Source of the DNA: Devosia sp. 67-54 | GTDB lineage: Bacteria > Pseudomonadota > Alphaproteobacteria > Rhizobiales > Devosiaceae | Direction: 5' to 3' | NCBI RefSeq assembly: GCF_001899075.1 | Contig: NZ_MKVA01000006.1 | Coordinates: forward strand, 310,001 to 374,000 | Length of the DNA stretch: 64,000 nucleotides | Part shown: in pieces, positions 1 through 7,777 of the stretch | How positions within the stretch are numbered: position 1 is the first letter of the stretch | Layout: each line of letters starts with the position of its first letter | The notes under the pieces: generated by a model | The model's database searches: none | The model's input: only the letters and a program-made list of their open reading frames with translations | Told to the model about the DNA's origin: nothing | Translations under genes and position numbers: made by a program

Positions 1-2612
1 ACGCCACCAAGGAACTGACCGATCCGCCCTATGAGCTGGTGCGGCTGCTGGGCGAATTACCGCTGCCGCCGATCCCGCCGGTCATGGGCACGGTCGGGCT
101 CGACATCGCCGAGCTCAATCTGCGCGCGGTGTCGCTGCGTGACGTGCGGCTCGAGGCCTCGACCGACACCAAGGGCTGGACCATCACCGATTTCGCGGCG
201 GCCTTGCCGGGCGCCACGAGGCTGGGGCTGACCGGCACCCTCGGCCTTGCCGGCGGCAAGCCGGTCTTCACCGGCGGCGTGACGCTCGACAGCACGCAGC
301 TCGACCGGCTGGCGGCGCTGTGGCGGAGGCCGGCCGCCGGCGATCCGCTGCTCGGCCAGGCCGGATCGCTCAAGGCCGACGTCGCCCTGTCGGGCGATAC
401 GCTGACGCTGGGCGCCGGCACGCTGGTCGTCGGTGGTATCAACCAGGGCTTCGATGCCCAGATCGGTTTCGGCCAGCCGCGGCGGCTGAAGCTCGACGCG
501 CATTTCACCACGCTCGGGCCGGAGGAAGGCGCGACGCTGGCGGCGCTGCTGCCGGATTTGACTGGCAGCGGCAGCTTCGGCGCCACTTTTCCCAAGGGCG
601 AAATCGACCTCAGCGCCGGCAAGGCGGCGCTGTTCGGACTCGACGGCACCAATCTCGACGCCCACGCCACCTGGGAGGGCGGGGTGCTTGAGTTCCAGAA
701 GCTGAGCGCCGAGGATTTCGGCGGCGCGCAGTTCGACGCCCGGCTCACCGCCTTCGGCACGCTTGCGGCCCCCGAGCTCTCCGGCACCGGCATGATCAAG
801 CTCGAAGCCGACGCACCGCTGCTCGATACCCTGCTCGGCGCCATCCATACGCCGCCGGCGATCGCCGATTTCCTGCACAATTCGCTGCCGGCCGACCTCA
901 ACGTGCAGCTCGACGCGCCCGCCGGCGATGGCGGCCAGGTGCTCAATGTCTCCGGCCGGCTGTCGGCCTCCGACACGCGGCTCGAGGCCAAGCTCGGGGC
1001 GGGCATCGCCAACGCGCTGGTCGCGCCCATCGCGGCCAGGCTGACGATGAGCTCGCAAAGCTCGCTGCTGATGACGCGCCAGCTCGGACTCGGCGCCCGC
1101 TCGATCTTCGGAGATGGAACGCCGCTCCAGCTCGATGCATCGATCGAGGGCGTGCCGGCCAACAGCTATGAGACGCATGTGCGTCTGGCGGGCGGCGACG
1201 ACCATATAAGCTTTGACGGCAACGTCATTCCCGGCGACTTCACCAGGATTAGCGGCACCGGCGGGCTCGACGTCAAGCTCGGCGATCCGCAGCTGGTGGC
1301 GGAGCTGCTGGGCGCCGGCGGGGTGTACCTGCCCCCGCTCGCCGGTACCGCCGACCTCGATTTTTCGGGGACCGAGCGGGCGAGCCTGTCGCGCATTGCG
1401 GCGTCCGGCGTGAGCGGCAATCTGGCGCTGGCGCGCAACGGCGCGCAGACCGCGATCACCGGCTCGCTGGCGCTCGATGCATTCGACGTCCACGCGCTGC
1501 TGCCTGCCCTCGCCGGAGCCGCCAGCACCGTGCCGGTCGCCGGCAGTCTGTGGCCCGGCGGACCGATCGACATTGGCGCCGCGCCGCGCACCACGACGGG
1601 GCGCATCGAGGTAACGGTAGCGGCGCTCGACAATGGCGTCTCGCCGCTCCTAAGCGATGTGAAATTCGGCTATGACTGGGACGCGCAGAGCGTGCATCTG
1701 CGCAATCTGTCGGGCGACCTCGGCGGCGGCACGCTGGGCGCCGACATCACCGTATGCTGTTCCAATGCCGCGCTGCCCGACAAGCAGGTGAGCGGGCGGC
1801 TGAGCCTCGCCGGCGTCGGCATCGACACCGTGGCGCCTGCGGCGGTGGCCGGCGGTCTCGACGGCACGCTGGAGGCGAGCGCGCAGTTCGACGGCAGCGG
1901 CGCAACGCTGGACCAGGCGATCGCGGCGATGACCGGCACCGGCAGCTATACCGTCAGCGGCTTTTCGGTGGCGCATTTCGATCCGGGCGTGTTCCGGGCT
2001 GCCGGCGCGCTCACCGGCGTCGTCGATCTCGCCCCCGAGGCGCTGAGCAGGACCGTGACCGAAAAGCTCGAGGCCGGGCCGTTCTCGGCGCCAACCCTCA
2101 CCGGCAGTTTCACCATCGCCAACGGCACGCTGCGCAGTCCCAACCTTGCCATCGCCGGCGACGGCGCCCGCATCTTCGGCAGTGCCACGATGTCGCTCAA
2201 GGACCTCGTACTCGATGCCCACTACACCATGTCGCCGACCGGCAAGACCGACGCCACCAGCGCCATCGATCCGACGACGGCCGAGGTCGATGCGGTGCTG
2301 AAGGGGCCGCTATGGGCGCCCGCCACGAACTACGACGTGGCGGCGCTGGTCGACGGCATGAAGATCAAGGCGAACGAGATCGAACTGGCCCGGCTCGAGC
2401 AGCTCAAGGCCGAGGCCGATGCGCGGGCGAAGGCGGCGGCCGAACTGCGGGCTCGCCTCGACGCGCTGCGTCCGGGTGTGAGCGTCGCCGGCGGCGGGGA
2501 AGCGATGAAGCTGGCCGAGGAAGCCGCCGCCATCGAAGCGGCGCGCAAGGCAGCGGAGGCGGCAAAGCGCGCCGCCGCGTCGTCGGCGGAGCCGCTAGAT
2601 CTGGGGCTCTGA
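1..2612 (+). CDS. AsmA-like outer-membrane/envelope biogenesis protein, 5'-truncated by window edge
   Basis: The reading frame is open from base 3 to the stop at 2610-2612, so the true start lies left of the window; about 869 residues are visible. Visible features are repeated beta-rich segments such as 'SGTGMIKLEADAPLLD' and 'LTGSFTIANGTLRSPNLAIAG', typical of the C-terminal part of AsmA-like proteins. These are large inner-membrane-anchored periplasmic proteins linked to lipid transport and outer-membrane assembly. The last 75 or so residues are an Ala/Lys/Glu-rich coiled coil, which is unusual for the family and may be a lineage-specific tail. The N-terminal membrane anchor is not in the window. 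The stop overlaps the end of the convergent RHH gene by 18 nt. Confidence 0.8.
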   Translation, partial: ATKELTDPPYELVRLLGELPLPPIPPVMGTVGLDIAELNLRAVSLRDVRLEASTDTKGWTITDFAAALPGATRLGLTGTLGLAGGKPVFTGGVTLDSTQLDRLAALWRRPAAGDPLLGQAGSLKADVALSGDTLTLGAGTLVVGGINQGFDAQIGFGQPRRLKLDAHFTTLGPEEGATLAALLPDLTGSGSFGATFPKGEIDLSAGKAALFGLDGTNLDAHATWEGGVLEFQKLSAEDFGGAQFDARLTAFGTLAAPELSGTGMIKLEADAPLLDTLLGAIHTPPAIADFLHNSLPADLNVQLDAPAGDGGQVLNVSGRLSASDTRLEAKLGAGIANALVAPIAARLTMSSQSSLLMTRQLGLGARSIFGDGTPLQLDASIEGVPANSYETHVRLAGGDDHISFDGNVIPGDFTRISGTGGLDVKLGDPQLVAELLGAGGVYLPPLAGTADLDFSGTERASLSRIAASGVSGNLALARNGAQTAITGSLALDAFDVHALLPALAGAASTVPVAGSLWPGGPIDIGAAPRTTTGRIEVTVAALDNGVSPLLSDVKFGYDWDAQSVHLRNLSGDLGGGTLGADITVCCSNAALPDKQVSGRLSLAGVGIDTVAPAAVAGGLDGTLEASAQFDGSGATLDQAIAAMTGTGSYTVSGFSVAHFDPGVFRAAGALTGVVDLAPEALSRTVTEKLEAGPFSAPTLTGSFTIANGTLRSPNLAIAGDGARIFGSATMSLKDLVLDAHYTMSPTGKTDATSAIDPTTAEVDAVLKGPLWAPATNYDVAALVDGMKIKANEIELARLEQLKAEADARAKAAAELRARLDALRPGVSVAGGGEAMKLAEEAAAIEAARKAAEAAKRAAASSAEPLDLGL

Positions 2613-2810
2613 CCCCTGCGCGTCGCGCAGCACGGCCACGCGCAGCGCCGACGACAAATTGGGGCCATCGCGGGTGCGGTCGATCTCTTCGATCAGATGC
2701 ACAAGCCGCAGGCCGCGGCGCGCCGCCATGGCCTCGAGCCCGTCCCAGAATTCGGGTTCGAGCGCGATGCTGGTGTGGTGGCCGGCGATCGTCAGCGACC
2801 GCTTGCGCAT
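2595..2810 (-). CDS. Ribbon-helix-helix domain protein (RHH_4 type)
   Basis: A 71-residue protein. The core 'RSLTIAGHHTSIALEPEFWDGLEAMAARRG' fits the ribbon-helix-helix fold seen in short alphaproteobacterial RHH_4 proteins: a beta strand carrying SITIAGH-type residues, then two helices. These are presumed DNA-binding proteins, but no target is known here. The gene starts 5 nt after the sspB stop on the same strand, so the two are almost certainly co-transcribed; an sspB-RHH pair is, from memory, common in Rhizobiales. Its 3' end overlaps the end of the AsmA-like gene, convergently. Family assignment is fairly firm; function is unknown. Confidence 0.8.
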   Translation of the reverse strand: MRKRSLTIAGHHTSIALEPEFWDGLEAMAARRGLRLVHLIEEIDRTRDGPNLSSALRVAVLRDAQGSEPQI

Positions 2811-2815
2811 GGGCG

Positions 2816-3313
2816 CTACTTCTTGCGGAAGGCGTCGAGGCTGACGACTTTTTCGCCTGCGGATTCGGCCGCGACGGGAGCGGGCGCCGCCCCATGCGAC
2901 ATTTCAGGCCTTGCCGCCTCATGCTCCTCTGCCGGCAACTCCTCGCCGGGGAGCGGGCCGGTGTTCTTGAGCTCGAGCCCGAACTGCACCGACGGATCGA
3001 AGAAGCCCTTGATGGCGGAGAACGGGATGACCAGCGTTTCCGGCTTGTCGTCGAAGCTGAGACCGACCTCGAAGCCGGTTTCGCCGACCTTGAGATCCCA
3101 AAACTGATTCTGCAGCACGATGGTCATGTCGTTGGGGTACTGCTCGAGCAGCCGCTGGCTGAGACGCACCCCCGGCGCTTTGGTCAGGAACGAGATGAAG
3201 AAATGATGCTCGCCGGGCAGCCCGGTCTTGGCCACTTCGGCCAGCACCTTGCGGATCACGCCGCGCAGCGCCTCCTGGGTGAGGATGTCGTATCGGATGT
3301 GGTCTTGAGCCAT
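2816..3313 (-). CDS. sspB: SspB family ClpXP adaptor protein
   Basis: 165 residues, the usual size for alphaproteobacterial SspB. The folded domain spans roughly residues 1-125 (start 'AQDHIRYDILTQEALRGV', then 'HHFFISFLTKAPGVRLS'), followed by a disordered acidic/Pro/Ala linker. The C-terminus 'GEKVVSLDAFRKK' is the short ClpX-docking tail expected of the family. SspB tethers ssrA-tagged proteins to ClpXP for degradation in the cytoplasm. The tmRNA gene that makes the tag lies just upstream on the same strand, so tag maker and tag receptor are neighbours here. An RHH gene follows after 5 nt. The ATG is preceded by an AAGGCG ribosome-binding site. Confidence 0.92.
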   Translation of the reverse strand: MAQDHIRYDILTQEALRGVIRKVLAEVAKTGLPGEHHFFISFLTKAPGVRLSQRLLEQYPNDMTIVLQNQFWDLKVGETGFEVGLSFDDKPETLVIPFSAIKGFFDPSVQFGLELKNTGPLPGEELPAEEHEAARPEMSHGAAPAPVAAESAGEKVVSLDAFRKK

Positions 3314-3389
3314 GTCGCCTTGGGATTCCCGCGCTCGGCGCCATATCAGCCGCCAAGGGGGTGAATATCAAGGACAAACGGGAGGTTTT

Positions 3390-3715
3390 TGCGGTGAAGT
3401 GCAGGCTTCTGTTGCCAGGTGCCTGCGAACCCCGCCTCCAAACCGCTAAAGCCTGGAGGGCTTTGATTCAGGTGCTAGCACCGCATTACGCGGCGAGAGC
3501 AACCTTAGCATAGTTGTCGTTGGCAACTATTGAGATGGCCCGATGACGGCGGAACCATGCCGAGCGAAAACACACCCTTTACGCCCTTGTCGATCCTGTT
3601 TCGCCCCCACTGGCTCCCCTCGCGGCGGGGAGGAGATGGTGGAGGCGCCGGGTACTGCCCCCGGGTCCAATGGGTTTATTACGATGGCAATTTATCGCCA
3701 TAGCCGTTGCCGGCA
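3390..3715 (-). ncRNA. ssrA: Two-piece (circularly permuted) tmRNA
   Basis: On the minus strand the acceptor piece comes first and ends with a T-arm and an encoded CCA at 3639-3637. A spacer of about 28 nt (3636-3609) follows, which would be processed out, and then the coding piece begins near 3608 with GGGGGCGAAACAGG. The first seven bases of the coding piece (GGGGGCG) pair with CGCCTCC of the acceptor piece to form the acceptor stem. The tag frame runs 3524-3486 and reads ANDNYAKVALAA followed by TAA, an alphaproteobacterial ssrA tag ending in the ClpX degron LAA. The outer ends are estimates (about 10-20 nt). tmRNA rescues stalled ribosomes. No protein gene is credible in this interval. 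Confidence 0.93.
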
Positions 3716-3792
3716 GGCTGAATATAGGCATGGCCGGGCAGGGATGCAAATCCGGCAGCGATGGCATATTCTAGGGTTCGAGGAGAGCGAAG

Positions 3793-4044
3793 ATGAATGC
3801 GCGGGTGAACCTTGCCGGAGAAATCGCGCTGCCCGAGGAGGTCTTGAACGAACTCGACCTGCGGCCGGGGAGCGAAGTTGTCTTCGAACGCGGGCCGGAG
3901 GGCGAAATCCTGCTCATGAAGGCGGCCGGCGCACAGCGGCCCTCCATCGAGGAAATCCGCCGGCGCATAGCGAGCGTCCGGGGCATGGCCCGACCGGGGC
4001 TTACCACGGATGAGTTCATGCAGATCATGCGCGGCGACGAATAG
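3793..4044 (+). CDS. Putative antitoxin with AbrB/SpoVT-like DNA-binding domain (VapB-type)
   Basis: 83 residues. The N-terminal 45 residues ('NARVNLAGEIALPEEVLNELDLRPGSEVVFER') match the swapped-hairpin AbrB fold used by VapB antitoxins. The C-terminal half ('PSIEEIRRRIASVRGMARPG') is the helical toxin-wrapping part. A strong AGGAGAG site at 3781-3787 precedes the ATG. The stop codon abuts the GTG of the PIN-domain gene with no gap, the usual antitoxin-first operon. The protein would neutralise the toxin and repress its own promoter. The promoter region lies between this gene and the start of the divergent tmRNA gene, less than 100 bp. Confidence 0.85.
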   Translation: MNARVNLAGEIALPEEVLNELDLRPGSEVVFERGPEGEILLMKAAGAQRPSIEEIRRRIASVRGMARPGLTTDEFMQIMRGDE

Positions 4045-4443
4045 GTGTTGCTGGTCGACGCCAACGTCCTGATCGACATAACCACTCGTGATCCGGACTG
4101 GGCGGGCTGGTCCGAGGCGCAACTCGCCTCCGCCTTGGCGGCCGGCGATGTCGGTATCAACGAGATCATCTTTGCGGAACTGTCGGTTGGGTTCGACAGA
4201 TTCGATGAGGTACGCCTGGTCGTTGACAGCCTGCAACTGGTGATGCTGCCGCTCTCCGAGCAAGTTTGCTTCCGCGCCGGCCAGGCTTTTGCGAACTATC
4301 GTCACCAAGGTGGCAGGCGTGCGAATGTGCTCTCCGACTTCTTTATCGGTGCACATGCGGAGTTGCTCCACGTCCCGGTGCTCACCCGGGATACAAGGCG
4401 GTTCCGCGCCTACTTTCCGACGGTCGCGCTGATCACGCCCTGA
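4045..4443 (+). CDS. PIN-domain ribonuclease toxin (VapC-type)
   Basis: 132 residues, typical VapC size. Acidic PIN residues are visible: Asp in 'LLVDANVLID' near residue 5, Glu in 'NEIIFAELSVGF' near residue 40, and Asp in 'VLSDFFIGAHAE' and 'VLTRDTRRF' towards the C-terminus. Such toxins cleave RNA, often initiator tRNA or the sarcin-ricin loop of 23S rRNA; which one is unknown here. It starts with GTG directly after the antitoxin stop, so translation is probably coupled. All four acidic positions look intact, so it is likely active. Confidence 0.87.
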   Translation: MLLVDANVLIDITTRDPDWAGWSEAQLASALAAGDVGINEIIFAELSVGFDRFDEVRLVVDSLQLVMLPLSEQVCFRAGQAFANYRHQGGRRANVLSDFFIGAHAELLHVPVLTRDTRRFRAYFPTVALITP

Positions 4444-4539
4444 GCTGTCGCCCGCCGTCATCGTCTCCTCTGTGAGAATCGCGGTTTGAGCGGCATGAAG
4501 GGCGTCTGCTAAAAGGGTTGCCGAACGGAGAGCCGGAAC

Positions 4540-5382
4540 ATGTCAGTCTTGGCGTTGCAAACCAACCATGTCGACGCGCGGCATCCGGAGCAGCAATATC
4601 TCGATCTGCTGCGTACCGTGCTCGAAACCGGCACCGACCGTCCGGACCGCACCGGCACCGGCACCCGCTCGATCTTCGGTCACCAGATGCGGTTCGACCT
4701 GAGCCGCGGCTTTCCGCTGCTCACCACCAAGAAGCTGCACGTCAAATCGATCGTCTATGAGCTCCTGTGGTTCCTGCGCGGCGACACCAATGTGCGCTGG
4801 CTGCAGCAGCACGGCGTCAAGATCTGGGACGAATGGGCCGACGCGAACGGCGACCTCGGGCCAGTCTATGGCAGCCAGTGGCGGAGCTGGCCCGACGGCA
4901 AGGGCGGCTCCATCGACCAGATCGCCAAGCTGGTGGAGTCGATCCGGACCAAACCTGAGTCGCGGCGCCACATCGTAACCGCCTGGAATCCGGCGGAGGT
5001 GGACGAGATGGCGCTGCCGCCCTGCCACTGCCTGTTCCAGTTCTACGTGGCCGATGGCCGGCTGAGCTGCCAGCTCTACCAGCGCAGCGGCGATATCTTC
5101 CTCGGCGTGCCGTTCAACATCGCCTCCTACGCGCTGTTCACCCACATGATGGCGCAAGTGACCGGGCTTGCGGTGGGCGATTTCGTCCACACTTTCGGCG
5201 ACGCGCATCTGTATTCAAACCACGTTCAGCAGGCGCATGAACAACTGAGCCGGACGCCGCGGCCGCTGCCGCGACTGACGCTCAACCCGGACAAGACGTC
5301 GATCTTCGACTTCGCGTTCGAGGACTTTATGTTCACCGGGTACGATCCGCATCCGCACATCAAGGCCGAGGTCGCCGTATGA
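4540..5382 (+). CDS. thyA: Thymidylate synthase
   Basis: 280 residues, slightly longer than the usual 264 because of about 16 extra N-terminal residues. It methylates dUMP to dTMP using methylene-tetrahydrofolate. The folate/dUMP motifs are intact: '[12 protein letters not shown]', '[25 protein letters not shown]', the nucleophile Cys162 in '[12 protein letters not shown]', '[22 protein letters not shown]' and the C-terminal 'IKAEVAV'. It opens a run of five genes ending with dihydrofolate reductase, which regenerates tetrahydrofolate from the dihydrofolate this reaction produces. The stop overlaps the next start (ATGA). Confidence 0.97.
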   Translation: MSVLALQTNHVDARHPEQQYLDLLRTVLETGTDRPDRTGTGTRSIFGHQMRFDLSRGFPLLTTKKLHVKSIVYELLWFLRGDTNVRWLQQHGVKIWDEWADANGDLGPVYGSQWRSWPDGKGGSIDQIAKLVESIRTKPESRRHIVTAWNPAEVDEMALPPCHCLFQFYVADGRLSCQLYQRSGDIFLGVPFNIASYALFTHMMAQVTGLAVGDFVHTFGDAHLYSNHVQQAHEQLSRTPRPLPRLTLNPDKTSIFDFAFEDFMFTGYDPHPHIKAEVAV

Positions 5383-6395
5383 GGCTGTTCCTGATCGCCG
5401 CGCTGCCACTGGCTGCGGCCCCCGCCATCGCCAACGACACCACCTCGCAGCTCGGCACCGGCGGGCTGCTGTTCGTCACCAACGAGAACGTGTCGATGGA
5501 CTCCGAGGACCTGTCGATCTCGCCCGACCGGGTCAGCGTCGTCTATCGCTTCACCAACAAGGGCGATGCCGACGACAACGTGCTGGTGGCGTTCCCGCTG
5601 CCCGACATCACCGGCGACGGCGACTTCATGGTGGCGATCCCCGACGAGGACGAGCAGAACCTCTTCGGCTTTACCACCAGCTTCGACGGCAGGCCGGTGA
5701 AATCGACGCTGCATCAATACGCCTTCGCCTTCGGCGTCGACCAGACGGAGCTGCTGACCTCGCTCGGCGTGCCGTTGGCGCCGTTCGGCGAAGCGACGCA
5801 AACGGCGCTCAACGCGCTGTCCGACGCCGATCACGACCAGCTGGTGCATCTGGGTCTCGTCATTCCGATGCAGTACGACGACGGCAGCGGCTGGAAAACC
5901 GACTACACCCCGGTCTGGACGCTCAAATCCACCTACACCTGGGAGGCGAACTTCCCCGCCGGCAAGACTGTCGAGGTCCGCCACGCCTACACCCCCAGCG
6001 TCGGCGGCACGGTGGCGACGACGTTCCTCACCCCGCCCTACGACGCGACGGACGAGGATCGGCCGAAAATCTACAAGGAAAAATACTGCATCGACGACAG
6101 CCTGATCAAAACGCTGAAAGCGTCGATGACCAACAAGACCGATTTCTACTCCATCCCCTATGTCGAGAACTGGATTTCCTACGTCTGGTCCACCGGCGCC
6201 AATTGGAGCGGCCCGATCGGCAAATTCCACCTCACCATCGACAAGGGCGACCCCAGGAACCTCGTCTCCTTCTGCTGGGACGGCAAGGTCAGGAAGACCG
6301 GCCCCACCACCTTCGAGATGACGGCAGACGACTGGGTGCCGCCGGAGCACGATCTCGACATCCTGCTGCTGCTGCGCCGCGATACGGCGAACTGA
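5379..6395 (+). CDS. DUF4424-family exported protein
   Basis: 338 residues with a signal peptide ([18 protein letters not shown], cleavage likely after 'AIA'), so it is periplasmic or secreted. The mature part begins '[27 protein letters not shown]', a pattern I associate with the DUF4424 family, whose function is unknown. Other regions include 'EKYCIDDSL' and a C-terminal '[33 protein letters not shown]'. Its start overlaps the thyA stop by 4 nt and the next gene begins 5 nt after its stop, so it sits in the middle of a nucleotide-metabolism operon. No biochemical link is obvious and the placement may be fortuitous. Confidence 0.75.
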   Translation: MRLFLIAALPLAAAPAIANDTTSQLGTGGLLFVTNENVSMDSEDLSISPDRVSVVYRFTNKGDADDNVLVAFPLPDITGDGDFMVAIPDEDEQNLFGFTTSFDGRPVKSTLHQYAFAFGVDQTELLTSLGVPLAPFGEATQTALNALSDADHDQLVHLGLVIPMQYDDGSGWKTDYTPVWTLKSTYTWEANFPAGKTVEVRHAYTPSVGGTVATTFLTPPYDATDEDRPKIYKEKYCIDDSLIKTLKASMTNKTDFYSIPYVENWISYVWSTGANWSGPIGKFHLTIDKGDPRNLVSFCWDGKVRKTGPTTFEMTADDWVPPEHDLDILLLLRRDTAN

Positions 6396-6400
6396 CGGCG

Positions 6401-6721
6401 ATGGGGGAGACGCTTTCCGAACTGTCCGATCGGCTCGCGCAGGTTTCCGACGTCTATGCGCAGCGCACCGGCATCGTCCGCGACGACGACTGGTATGTTC
6501 TGAAATTGCAGGAGGAGGCGGGCGAGCTCGTGGCCGAGCACCTGCGCCTGACCGGCCGCGGCCGCCTGCGGGACGGCGGCAAGGCCGCCGCGCTGGCGGC
6601 GCGAGACGACGAAGCCGCCGATTTGTTCGCGATGGTGGTGCTCTACTGCCGGCACAATGGCATCGATCTCGAGACGGCGCTGGCCCGCAAATGGTTTCGC
6701 CACTTGGAGTCGCCGCCATGA
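6401..6721 (+). CDS. MazG-like nucleoside triphosphate pyrophosphohydrolase
   Basis: 106 residues. The MazG/all-alpha NTP pyrophosphatase metal-binding pattern is visible: 'LQEEAGELVAEH' (EExxE) about 30 residues before 'RDDEAADLFAMVVLY' (ExxxD-type). These enzymes hydrolyse (d)NTPs to (d)NMP and pyrophosphate. Placed between thyA and dihydrofolate reductase, a role in supplying dUMP or cleaning the dNTP pool is a reasonable inference but is not shown by the sequence. I chose the ATG at 6401 because it lies 5 nt after the previous stop and gives the expected single-domain length; the frame is open upstream but that part is antisense-like filler. The stop overlaps the next start. Confidence 0.75.
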   Translation: MGETLSELSDRLAQVSDVYAQRTGIVRDDDWYVLKLQEEAGELVAEHLRLTGRGRLRDGGKAAALAARDDEAADLFAMVVLYCRHNGIDLETALARKWFRHLESPP

Positions 6722-7197
6722 GCGTCACCGTCCGCGACGCGGTTCCGGCCGACGCGCCGCTGATCCTCGGCTTCATCGAGGACCTCGCCGATTACGAGAA
6801 GCTGCGCCACGAGGCCGAGGCGACATTGGCCGATATCCAGCGCGAACTGTTCGGGCCGGCCCCGAAAGTGTTCTGCCAGATCGCCGAATGGCAGGGAGAG
6901 CCGGCCGGTTTTGCCCTCTGGTTCTACACCTTTTCGACCTTTCTCGGCCGGCACGGCATCTGGCTCGAGGATCTGTTCGTGCGGCCCGGCATGCGCGGCC
7001 ACGGCATCGGCAAGGCGCTGCTGGCCGATCTGGCGGCGCGTTGCGTGCGCGAGCGGCTGGGCCGCCTCGAATGGGCGGTGCTCGACTGGAACGAGCCATC
7101 GATCGAGTTTTACCGATCGCGCGGCGCGGTCTTCATGGATGAGTGGCGGCGCTGTAGAGTGAGCGGAGAGGCACTCAACCGGCTCGGGGCAACATGA
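6718..7197 (+). CDS. GNAT family N-acetyltransferase
   Basis: 159 residues with the classical GNAT layout: 'VTVRDAVPADAPLILGFIEDLADYEK' at the N-terminus, then 'IWLEDLFVRPGMRGHGIGKALLADLAARC', which contains the acetyl-CoA pyrophosphate-binding loop (R/QxxGxG/A), then 'LEWAVLDWNEPSIEFYRSRGA'. It resembles the diamine acetyltransferase-like subgroup, but the substrate cannot be told from sequence. The start at 6718 overlaps the MazG-like stop (ATGA) and its own stop overlaps the dihydrofolate reductase start (ATGA). It is therefore translationally coupled in the thyA operon. Confidence 0.88.
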   Translation: MSVTVRDAVPADAPLILGFIEDLADYEKLRHEAEATLADIQRELFGPAPKVFCQIAEWQGEPAGFALWFYTFSTFLGRHGIWLEDLFVRPGMRGHGIGKALLADLAARCVRERLGRLEWAVLDWNEPSIEFYRSRGAVFMDEWRRCRVSGEALNRLGAT

Positions 7198-7718
7198 CTG
7201 TCGCCGTCGCGATCATCGCGGCCGTCGCCGCCAACGGCGTGATCGGCCATGGCAACACCATTCCGTGGCATTTGCCGTCGGATTTCGCCCATTTCAAGCG
7301 CATGACGGTGGGCAAGCCGCTGATCATGGGGCGCCGGACCTTCGAGAGCATCGGCCGGCCGCTGCCCCGGCGCACCAACATCGTGGTGACCCGCCAGGAG
7401 GGCTACCAGCCCGACGGCGTGCTGGTGATTTCGAGCTTCGAGGCGGCGCTGGCGCACGCCCAGGACATCGCCATGGCCGACCGCGCCAACGAGGTGATGA
7501 TCGGCGGCGGGGCAGAAATCTATGCCCAGGCGCTGCCCCTGGCCGACCGCCTCTATATCACGCATGTGGGCGCAATGCCCGAGGGCGACGCCTATTTTCC
7601 GCCCGTCGACCTCGAAGTGTGGAAGGAGTCGGGGGTGATCGACGTTCCCGCCCATCCGGGCGACAGTGCGGCATTCCGTATCAAGGTCTATCGCCGTTCG
7701 TCCAACGCCCGCCGTTGA
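7194..7718 (+). CDS. folA: Dihydrofolate reductase
   Basis: 174 residues. Reduces dihydrofolate to tetrahydrofolate with NADPH. Conserved parts: 'VIGHGNTIPWHLPSDFAHFKRMTVGKPLIMGRRTFESIG' (substrate Asp in 'PSD', Trp in the Met20-loop region, NADPH-binding GRRT), 'NIVVTRQ' and 'VMIGGGAEIYAQAL'. It ends the thyA operon, a thyA...folA grouping common in bacteria because ThyA consumes the cofactor that DHFR regenerates. Its ATG overlaps the GNAT stop. A short palindromic stretch follows before hflK. Confidence 0.95.
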   Translation: MTVAVAIIAAVAANGVIGHGNTIPWHLPSDFAHFKRMTVGKPLIMGRRTFESIGRPLPRRTNIVVTRQEGYQPDGVLVISSFEAALAHAQDIAMADRANEVMIGGGAEIYAQALPLADRLYITHVGAMPEGDAYFPPVDLEVWKESGVIDVPAHPGDSAAFRIKVYRRSSNARR

Positions 7719-7725
7719 TCGCTCA

Positions 7726-7755
7726 ATATTGCCCCCCTATATAGGGCTGCAATAT
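7726..7755. promoter_or_regulatory. Nested palindrome between folA and hflK
   Basis: Arms ATATTGC (7726-7732) and GCAATAT (7749-7755) enclose the 12-bp perfect palindrome CCCTATATAGGG. As RNA this can form a stem of seven pairs plus a CCC/GGG extension. There is no U-run, so it is not a classical terminator. It could be an operator for hflKC, whose start is 22 nt downstream, or a weak transcription boundary. Function is inferred only from position. Confidence 0.4.
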
Positions 7756-7777
7756 CAGGACGTTCGAAAGGTGTCAG

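Noticed and set aside
3543-4013. Open frames on both strands over the tmRNA and the antitoxin start
   Set aside because: The interval is explained by the tmRNA (acceptor stem, tag frame, CCA) and the toxin-antitoxin genes.
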